Positions 43,584-54,203 of a stretch of 64,000 bases of DNA are shown here, piece by piece; position 1 is the stretch's first letter, and every line of letters begins with the position of its first letter. Below the pieces are notes generated by a model, which made no database searches, had not been told where the DNA came from, and worked only from the letters and a program-made list of their open reading frames with translations. The stretch comes from Pseudochryseolinea flava (lineage in GTDB: Bacteria; Bacteroidota; Bacteroidia; Cytophagales; Cyclobacteriaceae), in the NCBI RefSeq assembly GCF_003286915.1, contig NZ_QMFY01000014.1:1-64000 (forward strand), read 5' to 3'. A program made the position numbers and the translations under genes.

Positions 43584-46500
43584 ATGACATTGAATAGTCG
43601 TCTTCAGAATTTTACTCTTGCAGCTGCAGGAAGACAGTTTTTTTTTATTGCTTTTGCACTCGCAATAGTTGAATCTACTTTAGCTCAAACAAACATAATA
43701 TCACAGTATCAACAGAACGTAACGGTAAAGTCGCCAGAGACTGCAGCCTTTGCTAAGTATGTGGAAATACCTGTCAGCCTTTTTAATGGCATTCCAGATA
43801 TTAGCATACCATTGTATGAGATTGTCGATGGCGACATTAGGCTTCCTATAAGTTTAAAATATCACGCCGCTGGAATCCGTGTTAATGAAGAATCATCTAA
43901 TGTAGGACTCGGTTGGTCTCTCGATGCGGGTGGAAATATCAGCGTGGAGGTAAGAAACAGGTATGATTTCGAAATGGCTGCGTTTGCTTCTACGTATCCA
44001 CTACCAAGCCAACATTATTCGATCCCGTTTGACGCTGCGCGATACACCGTTGAGCAACCGCTTAATTGTTCGTATTATCTAGAAGACACTACGAGTGTTA
44101 ACTATGGAACAACCGTGATGGATCTGGATGGCGAGCCGGACATGTACGTTTATAATTTCCCTGGCTATAGCGGTAAATTTCTGTTCAAAAGATACAGTGA
44201 AACTCTTGTGAAAAGTGAGAGTCTCAACGGTGATAATATTTGGTTTAGTCATGATGCCGTGGGCACTATGAAAGCAGTAAGCCCCGACGGATTTCAGTTT
44301 TCTTTCGCTGCAGCAGAGGCATCCCCCGTGAAAACTTATCTCGGTGGAACGCAGCTCATGAACACTTCATTCCAACTTACGAATATTAAGAGTGCGCTTA
44401 ATAGAACTGTCAGTTTACATTATGCTCCTCGTGCGGCGATCGGCGCAGGAACAAGGTCAGTGAGCTTTTCATTTGAAGCACACATAGGATCAAATACGCC
44501 GCAAAATTCGAGTACACAGTCAAATCCTGAAAGCTTAGCGCCGCAGCTTGATTCAATTCGATTTAGTGCAGGAACAATTAAGTTTATAAAAAGCGCTCGG
44601 CAGGATCTTCTGAATGGTCAGAAGATTGATGAGATTCGGGTTGTTAACAATGCTGGCCAAATCATAAAACGATACATATTCAATTATGACTACTTTCAAG
44701 GTGACCTGATGTACGGTGATCGGTATGGTCAATTCGGTGGAACCGTGTTGCCGTCTTACACTTCAAATTTTCGCAAACTGCGTTTGAAACTCGTGTCACT
44801 TGATGAGGTCGGATCAGATGGTGCAGTGCTGCGCCATGAATTCGTCTATAATAACACAAGCCTTCCCTATAAAACTTCGCTTGCCACAGACTATTGGGGT
44901 AATTTCAATGGGGTAAACAACAACACATTACTTCCAACAGGAGCACAGCTCATGAAGTACTATAGAGTTCATGATTGGTTTATGAATTACATCGGTGCAA
45001 ACCGTGAAGCTGATACAGTTAAGATGCAAGCTGGTATTCTTACTGAAATCAGATACCCAACGGGGGGATCAATAAAGTTTACTTACGAATCCAATCGCTT
45101 TAGAAACTCAATTAATGGGTCTCAAGTTCAAAACAGGGGTGCTACAGATTTTAATCCACTTGCCACATCGCAGGATGTTGTATATAATAATCCTGTCTCT
45201 AACGAATTCACAATTCTTGCACAGGTGGTTAAAATAAACTATGCGCTCACCAAAAGTTCTTCAGAGTTAATGAATTGCACCGCAGGCCCGCTGGGTGATT
45301 GCATGTGGGCTTCTATTGAAAAAAAGAACGCGAATGGCACATGGTCAATTTTTGAATCATGGCGCTACCAAGGCACAAACGTGATGAGTAACATATTGAA
45401 CTTATCTCTACCGGCGGGCACATATCGGGTTCAAGCCCATTATCCGGATCAGTTTGTGGGAGACATTCGTAATAATTCGTACGCCACAATTGACGTGCAG
45501 TACTTTGTTTCAACTCAGGATAATGCAACCCTAAAAGGTGGTGGCCTTCGTATAAAGCGTATCGAATTTAATGAGCCTGTTACAAATACTTCGTGGAAAA
45601 AGAAATACACGTATGGGGAGAGTCTAAACTTGAACATGCCAATCATGACATACGAGGATAAGAACGATCAAAAGTTAGTCATGTGTTTTGAAACACGAAC
45701 GCCTACGCAAGCCGCACCAGTGCCATGTTTGGTCGAGCGTCCTGGTAAAATTGTTTCTCTTTATTCTGATACTTTCGTGCGGTACTCTAATTCTGCTAAT
45801 GGATCACCAGTGGGATATCGTTTTGTGACAGAAGAATTCGACGGTGCACAGAGCGGCAAAACGGAATATGTATTCACCCTTCGTGCACCGCGCGATAGCG
45901 TTGAAAGGTTGCCTCCTGGAATTCCTACTGAGAATATTTTGGACAATGGGCTCATGAAGTTTCGAAGGGATTTTAAGTTTGAGAATAATATGTACGTTAA
46001 AGTAAAAGAGGTTGAAAACGAATACTACTTATTCAATAAAAAGCTTTTTTGGGGTTTTAAAACGGTCATCAAATTTCCTCTTGTGTCTTGTCCACTGGAA
46101 CAAGCGCATTTTCAAACAAACTGTAAAACGTGCGGAATGGAGATCTTACACTTCTATCCAATACGAGCGGCTAAGGCAGCGTTAAAAACTAGCTTTGAAC
46201 GTTTTTATGAAAATGGTTTGACCTTCGAGACCCGCAAAGATTTTCAGTACAATAGCATGGGTTATGTGTCCTCCGAATCCATTCAAAATAGCAACAATAT
46301 TTTTTCAACAAAGGAAATAAAATATCCAAATGATTACGTCGCAACAGGCTGGACATGGCTGAATGATTTAAAGTCCAAGAATATGATGAGTTCGCCACTT
46401 GAGACACTTGAAAAAGTAAACGGTAAAGTAATAGGAGGAAGTTTTACAAAGTATAAAACTACTTCCGGCCTGACAACTCCGAATGAGCTTTATGCTATTG

Positions 46501-47198
46501 AAACAACAGCACCAAAAGTAATTGCTTCGACAACCACAGGTACGGTTCCAGCAGAGTTCAAACTCAAGGGAACTATTGAATTCGATGGGTCAGGAAACAT
46601 CAAAAGTATCCAACCCACTAGTAACACAATAACAACCTATGTATGGGGATATAGCAACAATTATCAAACAGCGTCGGTTGTTAATGCACTCTCGACGCAT
46701 ATCGCATATACCAGCTTTGAAACAAGTGAAGGGACTGGTGGATGGTCTGGAGTAAGCGCGTCACGCGCCATTGGCGGTGTATCAGGAGAAAGATCTTATA
46801 CGATAAGTGGCTCGATTACCAAGACGTCACTTCCTGCAGGTAAGATTTATGTCGTTTCTTACTGGTCTAGTGGCGCGGCGGCGAACGTTAATAATGTTGC
46901 GGCACAAGTATTAAAGAGCCGGAATGGCTGGACGCTATACCGTCACGTCATGGCGGCGAATGTAACTTCAATTACGATTTCTGGTTCGGTCACTATAGAT
47001 GAGCTTAGATTGTATCCTCAAGAGGCACAAATGACAACATATGTCTATGAACCTTTGAAAGGATTAAAATCTTCGTGTGATCCGAATGGTGTGTTCACTT
47101 ACTACGAGTATGACAACTTTAACAGATTACTCACCGTGTCTGACGATCAAAAAAAAATTGTTAAGCACTATCAATATCATTACCGTACACAGCAATGA
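43584..47198 (+). CDS. Exported RHS/SpvB-like protein, first RHS partner
   Basis: A 1204-aa protein with a signal peptide (to about STLAQ). The start (PETAAFAKYVEIPVSLFNG and DIRLPISLKYHAAGIRVNE then VGLGWSLDAGG) matches the N-terminal domain of Bacteroidetes RHS/SpvB-like proteins. The C-terminus ends with a YD repeat (YEYDNFNRLLTVSDD) and no toxin. It probably forms part of an RHS shell that works with the separate 1760-aa protein. The stop overlaps the next start by ATGA. Confidence 0.85.
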   Translation: MTLNSRLQNFTLAAAGRQFFFIAFALAIVESTLAQTNIISQYQQNVTVKSPETAAFAKYVEIPVSLFNGIPDISIPLYEIVDGDIRLPISLKYHAAGIRVNEESSNVGLGWSLDAGGNISVEVRNRYDFEMAAFASTYPLPSQHYSIPFDAARYTVEQPLNCSYYLEDTTSVNYGTTVMDLDGEPDMYVYNFPGYSGKFLFKRYSETLVKSESLNGDNIWFSHDAVGTMKAVSPDGFQFSFAAAEASPVKTYLGGTQLMNTSFQLTNIKSALNRTVSLHYAPRAAIGAGTRSVSFSFEAHIGSNTPQNSSTQSNPESLAPQLDSIRFSAGTIKFIKSARQDLLNGQKIDEIRVVNNAGQIIKRYIFNYDYFQGDLMYGDRYGQFGGTVLPSYTSNFRKLRLKLVSLDEVGSDGAVLRHEFVYNNTSLPYKTSLATDYWGNFNGVNNNTLLPTGAQLMKYYRVHDWFMNYIGANREADTVKMQAGILTEIRYPTGGSIKFTYESNRFRNSINGSQVQNRGATDFNPLATSQDVVYNNPVSNEFTILAQVVKINYALTKSSSELMNCTAGPLGDCMWASIEKKNANGTWSIFESWRYQGTNVMSNILNLSLPAGTYRVQAHYPDQFVGDIRNNSYATIDVQYFVSTQDNATLKGGGLRIKRIEFNEPVTNTSWKKKYTYGESLNLNMPIMTYEDKNDQKLVMCFETRTPTQAAPVPCLVERPGKIVSLYSDTFVRYSNSANGSPVGYRFVTEEFDGAQSGKTEYVFTLRAPRDSVERLPPGIPTENILDNGLMKFRRDFKFENNMYVKVKEVENEYYLFNKKLFWGFKTVIKFPLVSCPLEQAHFQTNCKTCGMEILHFYPIRAAKAALKTSFERFYENGLTFETRKDFQYNSMGYVSSESIQNSNNIFSTKEIKYPNDYVATGWTWLNDLKSKNMMSSPLETLEKVNGKVIGGSFTKYKTTSGLTTPNELYAIETTAPKVIASTTTGTVPAEFKLKGTIEFDGSGNIKSIQPTSNTITTYVWGYSNNYQTASVVNALSTHIAYTSFETSEGTGGWSGVSASRAIGGVSGERSYTISGSITKTSLPAGKIYVVSYWSSGAAANVNNVAAQVLKSRNGWTLYRHVMAANVTSITISGSVTIDELRLYPQEAQMTTYVYEPLKGLKSSCDPNGVFTYYEYDNFNRLLTVSDDQKKIVKHYQYHYRTQQ

Positions 47199-47596
47199 TC
47201 AACTACATATTTCTTTTCTGTTTTATCCTCTGTCCTTTTCTCGTTGCAGGACAATCATCATTAGCTGATCAGCATTTGATATGGCATTCCAATCGAAGCA
47301 ATGAATTGCATTCGAATGTTGAAGTTGCCGCCACTTGCCGGTTTGAGACACATGCAAACAATCCAATTCAGCTTGTTTATTCAAGTGAAACGTTTTCATT
47401 CGAAATCGTTTCAGTGGAAGGTACTTGGAATAATATTAACGAAGATGGCTTCCTGACGTACGTTGTTAATTATCAAAATCATCAAGGTCACATTAAGTTC
47501 GAACGAATAAATAATGTGATTGCAGTTGTTGTGGATTTTACACAAGCTGCCGCGACAGCCATGCATCAACGATATATCATCAGTGAAACAGAGTAA
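47195..47596 (+). CDS. Small secreted protein between RHS partners
   Basis: A 133-aa protein with a signal peptide ending near LVAGQ and a beta-rich mature domain (ETFSFEIVSVEGTWNNI). It starts in the stop of the SpvB-like gene and is followed 4 bases later by the RHS gene, so it is translated within the same operon. Family not recognised; a chaperone or linker for the two RHS parts is possible. Confidence 0.65.
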   Translation: MINYIFLFCFILCPFLVAGQSSLADQHLIWHSNRSNELHSNVEVAATCRFETHANNPIQLVYSSETFSFEIVSVEGTWNNINEDGFLTYVVNYQNHQGHIKFERINNVIAVVVDFTQAAATAMHQRYIISETE

Positions 47597-47600
47597 TACC

Positions 47601-50600
47601 ATGCGTGAAAGAATTTTTTTTGTTCTAAGAGTTTCCTTGGTTGCGTGTTTCATGTTGCCAATTCTAGCGGGCCAATCATATGCACAGTTTACTGGAACAT
47701 CAGGACCCATTGTTGTTGGGTCCACCGGTACTTACAAGTACACTGGTGTTGCGGTGATGCCACGTTGGGAACGAAATGGCGCGAGTACAGTCCTAGCTGA
47801 GTGGCAGGATGGATCTACCTACAATATCCAAGTGCAATGGACGACCACGCCACAAAACTCATTTATTGCTTTCTTTGATGGCAGCACGCAGAAGGGGATT
47901 GCAAACGTAATTATCTATGACCCAGTGCCAGCTCCACCAGTAGTGTCGTCGGTGAGCAGTCGATGTAATACGGGAACGTTGACATTGAATGCTTCACAAA
48001 TTTATACCTACCAAGTTGTATTTTGGTATGCAGCGGCATCTGGCGGCAGCCCTCTTAATTCAGGAACCTCCTATACCACACCATCCTTATCTACGACGAC
48101 GACTTTTTACGCAGCTACGATGGTCCCATACAATGGCGCCTACTCTGCTAGGGTACCAGTAACAGCATTCGTTGGTCCACCGGCGGCGCCGACGGCAAAT
48201 AATGTTTCGTTTTGTGCTAGTACATCCACGCAGGTTAATGCAACGCCACCTCCGAACGCGACAACAATAAAGTGGTACAGTGCGGCCTCGGGTGGTAGCC
48301 TTCTTGCGACGAGCAATACATTTACAACGCCTGTATTGACGGCGAATACAACATATTATGCAGCTAGCTTCAATGCATCTACAAATTGCGAGGGCACGCA
48401 ACGAACGCCTGTTGCAGTTTCCATTGAAAACGTTCCAATTGCGACCGCGACCGGTAACGCTCGTTTTGGTAGTGGAACGCTCATTTTAACCGGGACTGGC
48501 GCGCTTACGGGTGGAACATATAAATGGTATAACAGTGCGGGCACTTTACTAGCCACGGCGCCAACTTATGTAACGCCGGTTTTGAGCGCTACCACCAATT
48601 CATACATGCGTGTGAAGGCAGTGAGTGCCGCAGGTTGTGAGAGTCCCTTTTCTTTGATTCACGTCAGTGTGTACGCGAAACCAGTTATTACAGCACCAAC
48701 ATCGTTCATTGTGATGAATAAGTCAGTGACAATGGATGCAGGCGTTGGGTATGACTCGTATCAATGGAAGAATTCGTCCGGCGTAGTAGTCGGAAACGCA
48801 CGTACACTTTCAACTAACATCAAAGGCAGCTACACGGTTACAGTGACAAAAGGGGGGCTATCGGATACGGCCAATCCCTTTGAACTTAAAGGTCAGCTAG
48901 ACGGCCAGAATGTAAATTACATAGTCACTAACACAATTCTAAAAGATAGCGTTATTGATGTGGCTTCGATAGAAGGCCTCACCGTTGATCAACGCTCTCA
49001 GTCCATCCAGTATTTCGATGGTCTCGGAAGACCATTAGAGACTATAATTGCACAAGGGTCACCGTCTAAGAAAGATGTTATTCAACCGGTAGTGTATGAC
49101 GCATTCAACCGGCAGCATCGCGAGTATCTTCCCATAACGTATGGACAAGACGGGCGCTTTAAGACAATCACGTATGACGTTTCCGGCAATTATTCTGGCA
49201 TAGCCGCAAATTTTTACAGTAACAATTCTTCAGGAATGATCGCTCAAGATCAGCGACCATTTTCCGAAACTGTTTTTGAAATATCTCCTTTGAACCGGCC
49301 ATTGAAAAGTTTTGGATCGGGCAAAGATTGGTTTGACAGAAGCAAAGCTGTTGAAACTGGCTATTTGTACAATGTTGATGGGGCTACTGATGGCAAGGAA
49401 AAAATAATTGTGTGGAAAGTTTCTGGAAATATGCCGACTAGGGATACGACGGTTATCTCGGGAAGTGGAAAAGGATATTTTCCTTCATCATCATTAACCG
49501 TAAATGTTGTTAAAGATGAGCAAGGCCATGAAAGTAGAGAGTATAAAGACAAGTTGGGCAGGCTATTGCTTAAGAAGATGTATGTGAAGGGTGTCAAAGC
49601 AAAATTCAATACAGCAGGAAACTGGACGGAGACTTACTATGTGTATGATGATTTTAATCAGTTGCGTTTTGTACTTCAACCAGAGTTATCGAAAAAACTC
49701 TCAGTGAGTGGGAAATTAAATCCGACGGCAACCGACTTGCACGATTTTGCATTCTGTTACCGGTTTGATGCATCACGAAGAATGATCATGAAGAAAGCCC
49801 CCGGGTCAGATTCGGTGTTGATGGTTTATGATAAGCGTGATAGGTTGGTGCTTTCTCAAGATGGTATACAGCGTATGTCAAAACAATGGAGTTTTACGAA
49901 GTACGATGCGTTGAACCGTCCAATTATTACCGGAATCTATACGCATGCTACGATGGTTAGCCAATTTACCATGGCAGGTCAAATTAGTGCAACAAACTTT
50001 TTTGAATCTTACAATGGAACGGCTGCAACGCATGGTTATACGAACGTAGTGTGGCCAACTTCTGGACTAACAGTGTTGACAGTAACATACTATGATAGTT
50101 ATGGATTTAAGACGTTAATCGGAAGTGCCGCTTACAACTACTCAAACTCGGAAATAGAAGGACAACCCGGAAGCGAAAATAATATCGTTGTTGGGAAAAT
50201 GACTGGAACAAAAGTAATCGTCTTGGGCACGACGACATACCTATGGTCAACCAACTATTATGATGATAAGTATAGAATTATCCAGGTTGTATCGGGCCAC
50301 CAAAAAGGAAAAACTGTAACGACTAGTCTCTTTGACTTCAGCGGGCAAGTTATTTCGGCACGAAGGTCTATAACGACTAATAACGTGACGACGTCCATTC
50401 GCGAGACTTTCTCCTATGATCACGCGTCAAGATTAAAATTTGCAACACATTCCGTTGACGGTGATACTGCCGTGGTGCTGCTTGCAAATCAATACAATGA
50501 AATAGGTCAGCTTGTTGACAAGAAGTTACACTGTGTGAACGGATCTGGGAATGATGCAAAGCAGAGTATAGATTATCGTTATAATATTCGTGGTTGGCTG

Positions 50601-52883
50601 ACCAATATTAATGACGCAGATGTTGGCGCGATAGCATCTGGTGATAATAGTGTTGATTACTTTGGAATGAGGCTTGCATACAATGACACAATAAATGGGC
50701 TACCTACGTCGGGAAACTTTAATGGAAATATTTCGGCCGTAAAGTGGAGCAAGGGGAATGGTGGTCCTGTGAAAAAGCATGCTTATGCATATGTCTACGA
50801 TAGTTTAAATAGATTAATGACTGCAAATCACTACGACTTGCAGAAGGACGAAACTGTTTGGGAATGGAAGAGTAATAACAACGGGTTTGGAGAAGAACTT
50901 TCATATGACCTGAATGGAAATATACGCTCACTAGTCCGAAAAGGATTTTCTGGCACTAGCATGGATCAATTGGCCTATGGATATTCAGGGAATCAGCTTA
51001 TGTACGTTAACGATGCAGCTGACGCGACTAAGGGATTTGTAAATGGAAATACTGGTGCGAACGATTACAGCTATGATGTAAATGGCAACTTGACTAGCGA
51101 CAGGAATAAGGGCCTTACGGATGTGGCAGCAATTAAATACAACCATTTGAATTTGCCGGTTGAGGTAATTAAGGGTACTGAAAAAGTGAGGTATACGTAC
51201 GATGCTACTGGCCGAAAATTGGCGCAGGAAGTATTCAACGGTAATAATGTCTTAGTAAAACGGACTGACTACATAGGAGAAATGATTTATGAGAACGATG
51301 TATTGCAGTTTATCCTTCATCCAGAAGGACGCGTTCTACCAAAGGGGTCAGACTGGGAATACCAATATTTTTTAAAGGATCACCTTGGCAACGTACGCAT
51401 CGCGTTTACCGCGAGGCCCAAACAAGCGACCACTGCTTTTGCAAATTTTGAAACTGCTACAAATCCGGAATTTGAGAATTACACTCGGCATGATTTTGAT
51501 TTGGTCGAGCATACTGACGCAGCCAACGTTTCGACTCACACGCAGAAACTCAATGGGTATGGGAACGGCAGAGTCGGGGTCGCACGATCGTACACGGTGA
51601 TGCCTGGAGACGAAATTTCTGTGAAAGCTTGGGCGAAGTACATGAATCTTAGTACGTCAGCAAGCCCAGCGGGATTAATAAATTCGTTGTCAAGTGCGTT
51701 TGGTGTTTCATCTTCTTCAACGGGAGACGAACGTATTCTATATGACGCATTGGAGAGTTACAGTCTAAGCGTAGTTGGCGGGGATCACGAAGACGACGAT
51801 GACACAGCACCTAAGGTATTTGCTACGATTTTGTTTTTCGATAAAGATTATAACTTTCTTGACGCCGCATTTGATCAGATTTCGACGGTTGGTGCGCAAA
51901 CAAGCTCGACTGTGAAGGGACCGCATGATCTAATTGAGATTTCGGCAAAGGCGCCTGAGGCTGGATATGCATATGTGTTTTTAAGTAATGAGCATTACAA
52001 TCACGTAGACGTGTACTTTGACGATGTTACATTCGCAATTAAACCATCGGCTATTGAGAGTGTAAATGACTATTATCCATTCGGGTTGACTTACAACTCT
52101 TATTCTAGAGAGAGCAGCACCAAACAAAACTTTCTGTACAACGGAAAAGAGAAACAAGATGAACTTGATCTTGGATGGTATGATTACGGTGCTAGGATGT
52201 ACATGAGCGATATTGGAAGGTGGGGTGTGGTAGACGCACTTTCTGAAATATCTAGAAGACATAGTCCATATGCCTATGTGTTTAATAACCCAATGCGATT
52301 CATCGATCCGGATGGTAATGCAGCTATGGATCCGGGAGACAAGTTTAAAACGGAAAAAGATGCGGCAACGGACTTTGCCATGCTGTATAATGATAATTCT
52401 ATAGCTGATAATAAGGAATATGCCACTAAAATTTATAAAGTGACCGACAAGGAGAGCGGTGAAACACATTATACATACAATGTGCCTAACAAAGGATTTG
52501 AGGATTTTACGACCTACTATCCAAACGTTATGCAAGACGGTGAAGTTGTGGCACGTGCTCATACTCACGGTGCTGATCCTCCCGTGGCAGCTGTCGATGA
52601 ATTTTCTGATACCGATATAGAAAATGCGAAAGACTTAGGATTGAATTCTTATGTCGCTACTCCAAACGGAAGTCTTTTACAATATGATGTGAGTTCTGAT
52701 AAGATTTCCACTGTTTCGGAAAGCATTCCGAGCGATGAAAATCATCACGCAAAAAATGGACGGAAAAATAATATCAACAGCAAAGACTTGCCAAAAGATG
52801 AACCGGTGCGTGGAGTTGGAAGCTACATTCTGGACAACATAATTTTGCCATTAATGAAAGGCGCGTCAGCCATAAAGAACTAG
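47601..52883 (+). CDS. RHS repeat protein with a JAMM-type DUF4329 toxin tip
   Basis: A 1760-aa Sec-exported protein (signal to about QSYAQ), start ATG at 47601. Three CHU_C-type Ig-like units (about residues 110-365) are followed by a DUF6443-like region (QSIQYFDGLGRPLETI). YD repeats follow, then the RHS core junction NDYYPFGL at about 1489 and DPDG at about 1569. The last 190 residues are a toxin of the DUF4329 type: H1654-x-H1656, S1669 and D1672 form a JAMM metal site (ARAHTHG, then EFSDTD). It is followed by its immunity gene. Secretion is presumably Sec-dependent and not T6SS-loaded. Confidence 0.9.
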   Translation: MRERIFFVLRVSLVACFMLPILAGQSYAQFTGTSGPIVVGSTGTYKYTGVAVMPRWERNGASTVLAEWQDGSTYNIQVQWTTTPQNSFIAFFDGSTQKGIANVIIYDPVPAPPVVSSVSSRCNTGTLTLNASQIYTYQVVFWYAAASGGSPLNSGTSYTTPSLSTTTTFYAATMVPYNGAYSARVPVTAFVGPPAAPTANNVSFCASTSTQVNATPPPNATTIKWYSAASGGSLLATSNTFTTPVLTANTTYYAASFNASTNCEGTQRTPVAVSIENVPIATATGNARFGSGTLILTGTGALTGGTYKWYNSAGTLLATAPTYVTPVLSATTNSYMRVKAVSAAGCESPFSLIHVSVYAKPVITAPTSFIVMNKSVTMDAGVGYDSYQWKNSSGVVVGNARTLSTNIKGSYTVTVTKGGLSDTANPFELKGQLDGQNVNYIVTNTILKDSVIDVASIEGLTVDQRSQSIQYFDGLGRPLETIIAQGSPSKKDVIQPVVYDAFNRQHREYLPITYGQDGRFKTITYDVSGNYSGIAANFYSNNSSGMIAQDQRPFSETVFEISPLNRPLKSFGSGKDWFDRSKAVETGYLYNVDGATDGKEKIIVWKVSGNMPTRDTTVISGSGKGYFPSSSLTVNVVKDEQGHESREYKDKLGRLLLKKMYVKGVKAKFNTAGNWTETYYVYDDFNQLRFVLQPELSKKLSVSGKLNPTATDLHDFAFCYRFDASRRMIMKKAPGSDSVLMVYDKRDRLVLSQDGIQRMSKQWSFTKYDALNRPIITGIYTHATMVSQFTMAGQISATNFFESYNGTAATHGYTNVVWPTSGLTVLTVTYYDSYGFKTLIGSAAYNYSNSEIEGQPGSENNIVVGKMTGTKVIVLGTTTYLWSTNYYDDKYRIIQVVSGHQKGKTVTTSLFDFSGQVISARRSITTNNVTTSIRETFSYDHASRLKFATHSVDGDTAVVLLANQYNEIGQLVDKKLHCVNGSGNDAKQSIDYRYNIRGWLTNINDADVGAIASGDNSVDYFGMRLAYNDTINGLPTSGNFNGNISAVKWSKGNGGPVKKHAYAYVYDSLNRLMTANHYDLQKDETVWEWKSNNNGFGEELSYDLNGNIRSLVRKGFSGTSMDQLAYGYSGNQLMYVNDAADATKGFVNGNTGANDYSYDVNGNLTSDRNKGLTDVAAIKYNHLNLPVEVIKGTEKVRYTYDATGRKLAQEVFNGNNVLVKRTDYIGEMIYENDVLQFILHPEGRVLPKGSDWEYQYFLKDHLGNVRIAFTARPKQATTAFANFETATNPEFENYTRHDFDLVEHTDAANVSTHTQKLNGYGNGRVGVARSYTVMPGDEISVKAWAKYMNLSTSASPAGLINSLSSAFGVSSSSTGDERILYDALESYSLSVVGGDHEDDDDTAPKVFATILFFDKDYNFLDAAFDQISTVGAQTSSTVKGPHDLIEISAKAPEAGYAYVFLSNEHYNHVDVYFDDVTFAIKPSAIESVNDYYPFGLTYNSYSRESSTKQNFLYNGKEKQDELDLGWYDYGARMYMSDIGRWGVVDALSEISRRHSPYAYVFNNPMRFIDPDGNAAMDPGDKFKTEKDAATDFAMLYNDNSIADNKEYATKIYKVTDKESGETHYTYNVPNKGFEDFTTYYPNVMQDGEVVARAHTHGADPPVAAVDEFSDTDIENAKDLGLNSYVATPNGSLLQYDVSSDKISTVSESIPSDENHHAKNGRKNNINSKDLPKDEPVRGVGSYILDNIILPLMKGASAIKN

Positions 52884-52886
52884 ATT

Positions 52887-53261
52887 ATGAAAAATAAAGT
52901 ATCATTTGTTATTTTGATTTGTTTTTGTGCTATTGTGGCTTGTCAAAAGGATCCAAGGTATTTAGGTAAGGAGCGTGCTCAGAAGAGGCTTGAGAAAATT
53001 TTATCAGATACGTCATATGTGTTAATTCGGGGAGACACGCTCATTAAAAATGAAAAATCTGCCATTACGATTGCCGAGGCAGCGCTATTTGAGTTTTATG
53101 GTGAGGACAAAATACGGAGTGAACAACCTTATGAAGCTTATTTGATCAACGGGTATTGGGTAATTAATGGCACCTTGCCCAAAGGTGCAGATGGCGGCAC
53201 TTTTGAAGTTGTCATAAATGCGATGGACGGTAGATTTGTTCAGCTTGGTCATAGCAGGTAG
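52887..53261 (+). CDS. NTF2-fold immunity lipoprotein
   Basis: A 124-aa lipoprotein (lipobox near IVAC, Cys at residue 19). The mature region (ITIAEAALFEFYGEDKIRSEQPY, then INGYWVINGTLPKGADGGTFEVVI) matches the YbbC/YhhH-type NTF2-fold immunity proteins that guard against polymorphic toxins. It begins 3 bases after the RHS stop. An envelope location suits protection against a toxin that acts or is processed in the periplasm. Confidence 0.8.
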   Translation: MKNKVSFVILICFCAIVACQKDPRYLGKERAQKRLEKILSDTSYVLIRGDTLIKNEKSAITIAEAALFEFYGEDKIRSEQPYEAYLINGYWVINGTLPKGADGGTFEVVINAMDGRFVQLGHSR

Positions 53262-53273
53262 AGAGATGCGTTC

Positions 53274-54203
53274 GTGCGTTTGAATGATTATTATCCATTT
53301 GGCTTGCCGTTTAATCAATATACGAGGGAAAACACTAAAGCGCAGGATCTACAGTACAATGGTAAAGAATTGCAAAATGAGATTAGTTTAAACTGGTTTG
53401 ATTATGGCTCTCGCATGTATGACCCCGCGAGTTGTAGATGGATGGTGGTAGATCCGTTGGCTGATCAGATGAGAAGACATAGCGTATATAATTATGCTTA
53501 CTGTAACGCGGTAAGGTTCGTAGACCCCGACGGTAGAAAGCCATTTGGCGACTATTATTCCAGCGAAGGCGATAAAGTTTTTTCTGATGGAAAAAAAGAT
53601 GGCAAAATTCATGTTGTAAATACGAGTACTAAGACTCTCAGCAAGATGTATAAGGGTAATAAAAAAGATGCTACTAAGACTGTAAATGATCTGAAGCAAG
53701 GGCAGGCCAAAGTTATTACCCTACCTACTTTCGAAAACAGACAAAAAATGTACAGTTCAATTGGGAGAATGCGAGCGCCCAGTTCTACGGACCCGGTAGG
53801 TGCTTTGCATGAAGAAGGCGGTGTGGTGGGTGAGGACAGCGACGGAAATGAAGTCGTTGCCAATGCGAAGCCGGGCAAACCAATGAGTTATAAAAATGGA
53901 AAGGTTAATGAAGCGACTTTAGGCCCATATAACTCCGCGGAACCGGACATTAGTGCAAAAATAAAAACAACAATAACAACATTCCATGTGCATCCAACTG
54001 GGGAAATAAACACCAGCCGAGGTACTCTTTTTTCCTACCCTACAGTGTCAGAAGGCGACAAAACTGCAGCAAAACTTCATCCCGATGTAAAAGGGCCACA
54101 TATTTTATTTGATCCTGCAAACAACCTTGTGAGATTTTTTGACAAAACCGGTGAGGTAGCAACCTTTCCATTAAACACTTTTCAATCTGCAACAGCACCA
54201 TGA
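53274..54203 (+). CDS. Orphan RHS tip with a second JAMM-type toxin
   Basis: A 309-aa frame beginning with GTG right after the immunity gene. Its first residues, NDYYPFGLPFNQYTREN, repeat the RHS junction of the upstream protein, followed by the core LNWFDYGSRMYDPASCRW and DPDGRK. The remaining 210 residues differ fully from the first tip and carry another JAMM pattern: HEEGG, H238-V-H240-P, S259 and D262. No signal peptide or good ribosome site is seen, so it is a silent replacement cassette rather than a free gene. It overlaps its candidate immunity gene by ATGA. Confidence 0.8.
   Translation: MRLNDYYPFGLPFNQYTRENTKAQDLQYNGKELQNEISLNWFDYGSRMYDPASCRWMVVDPLADQMRRHSVYNYAYCNAVRFVDPDGRKPFGDYYSSEGDKVFSDGKKDGKIHVVNTSTKTLSKMYKGNKKDATKTVNDLKQGQAKVITLPTFENRQKMYSSIGRMRAPSSTDPVGALHEEGGVVGEDSDGNEVVANAKPGKPMSYKNGKVNEATLGPYNSAEPDISAKIKTTITTFHVHPTGEINTSRGTLFSYPTVSEGDKTAAKLHPDVKGPHILFDPANNLVRFFDKTGEVATFPLNTFQSATAP

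Noticed and set aside
52062-52568. Long antisense frame inside the RHS toxin tip
   Set aside because: It mirrors codon structure of the real gene on the other strand; such shadows are common in RHS regions.
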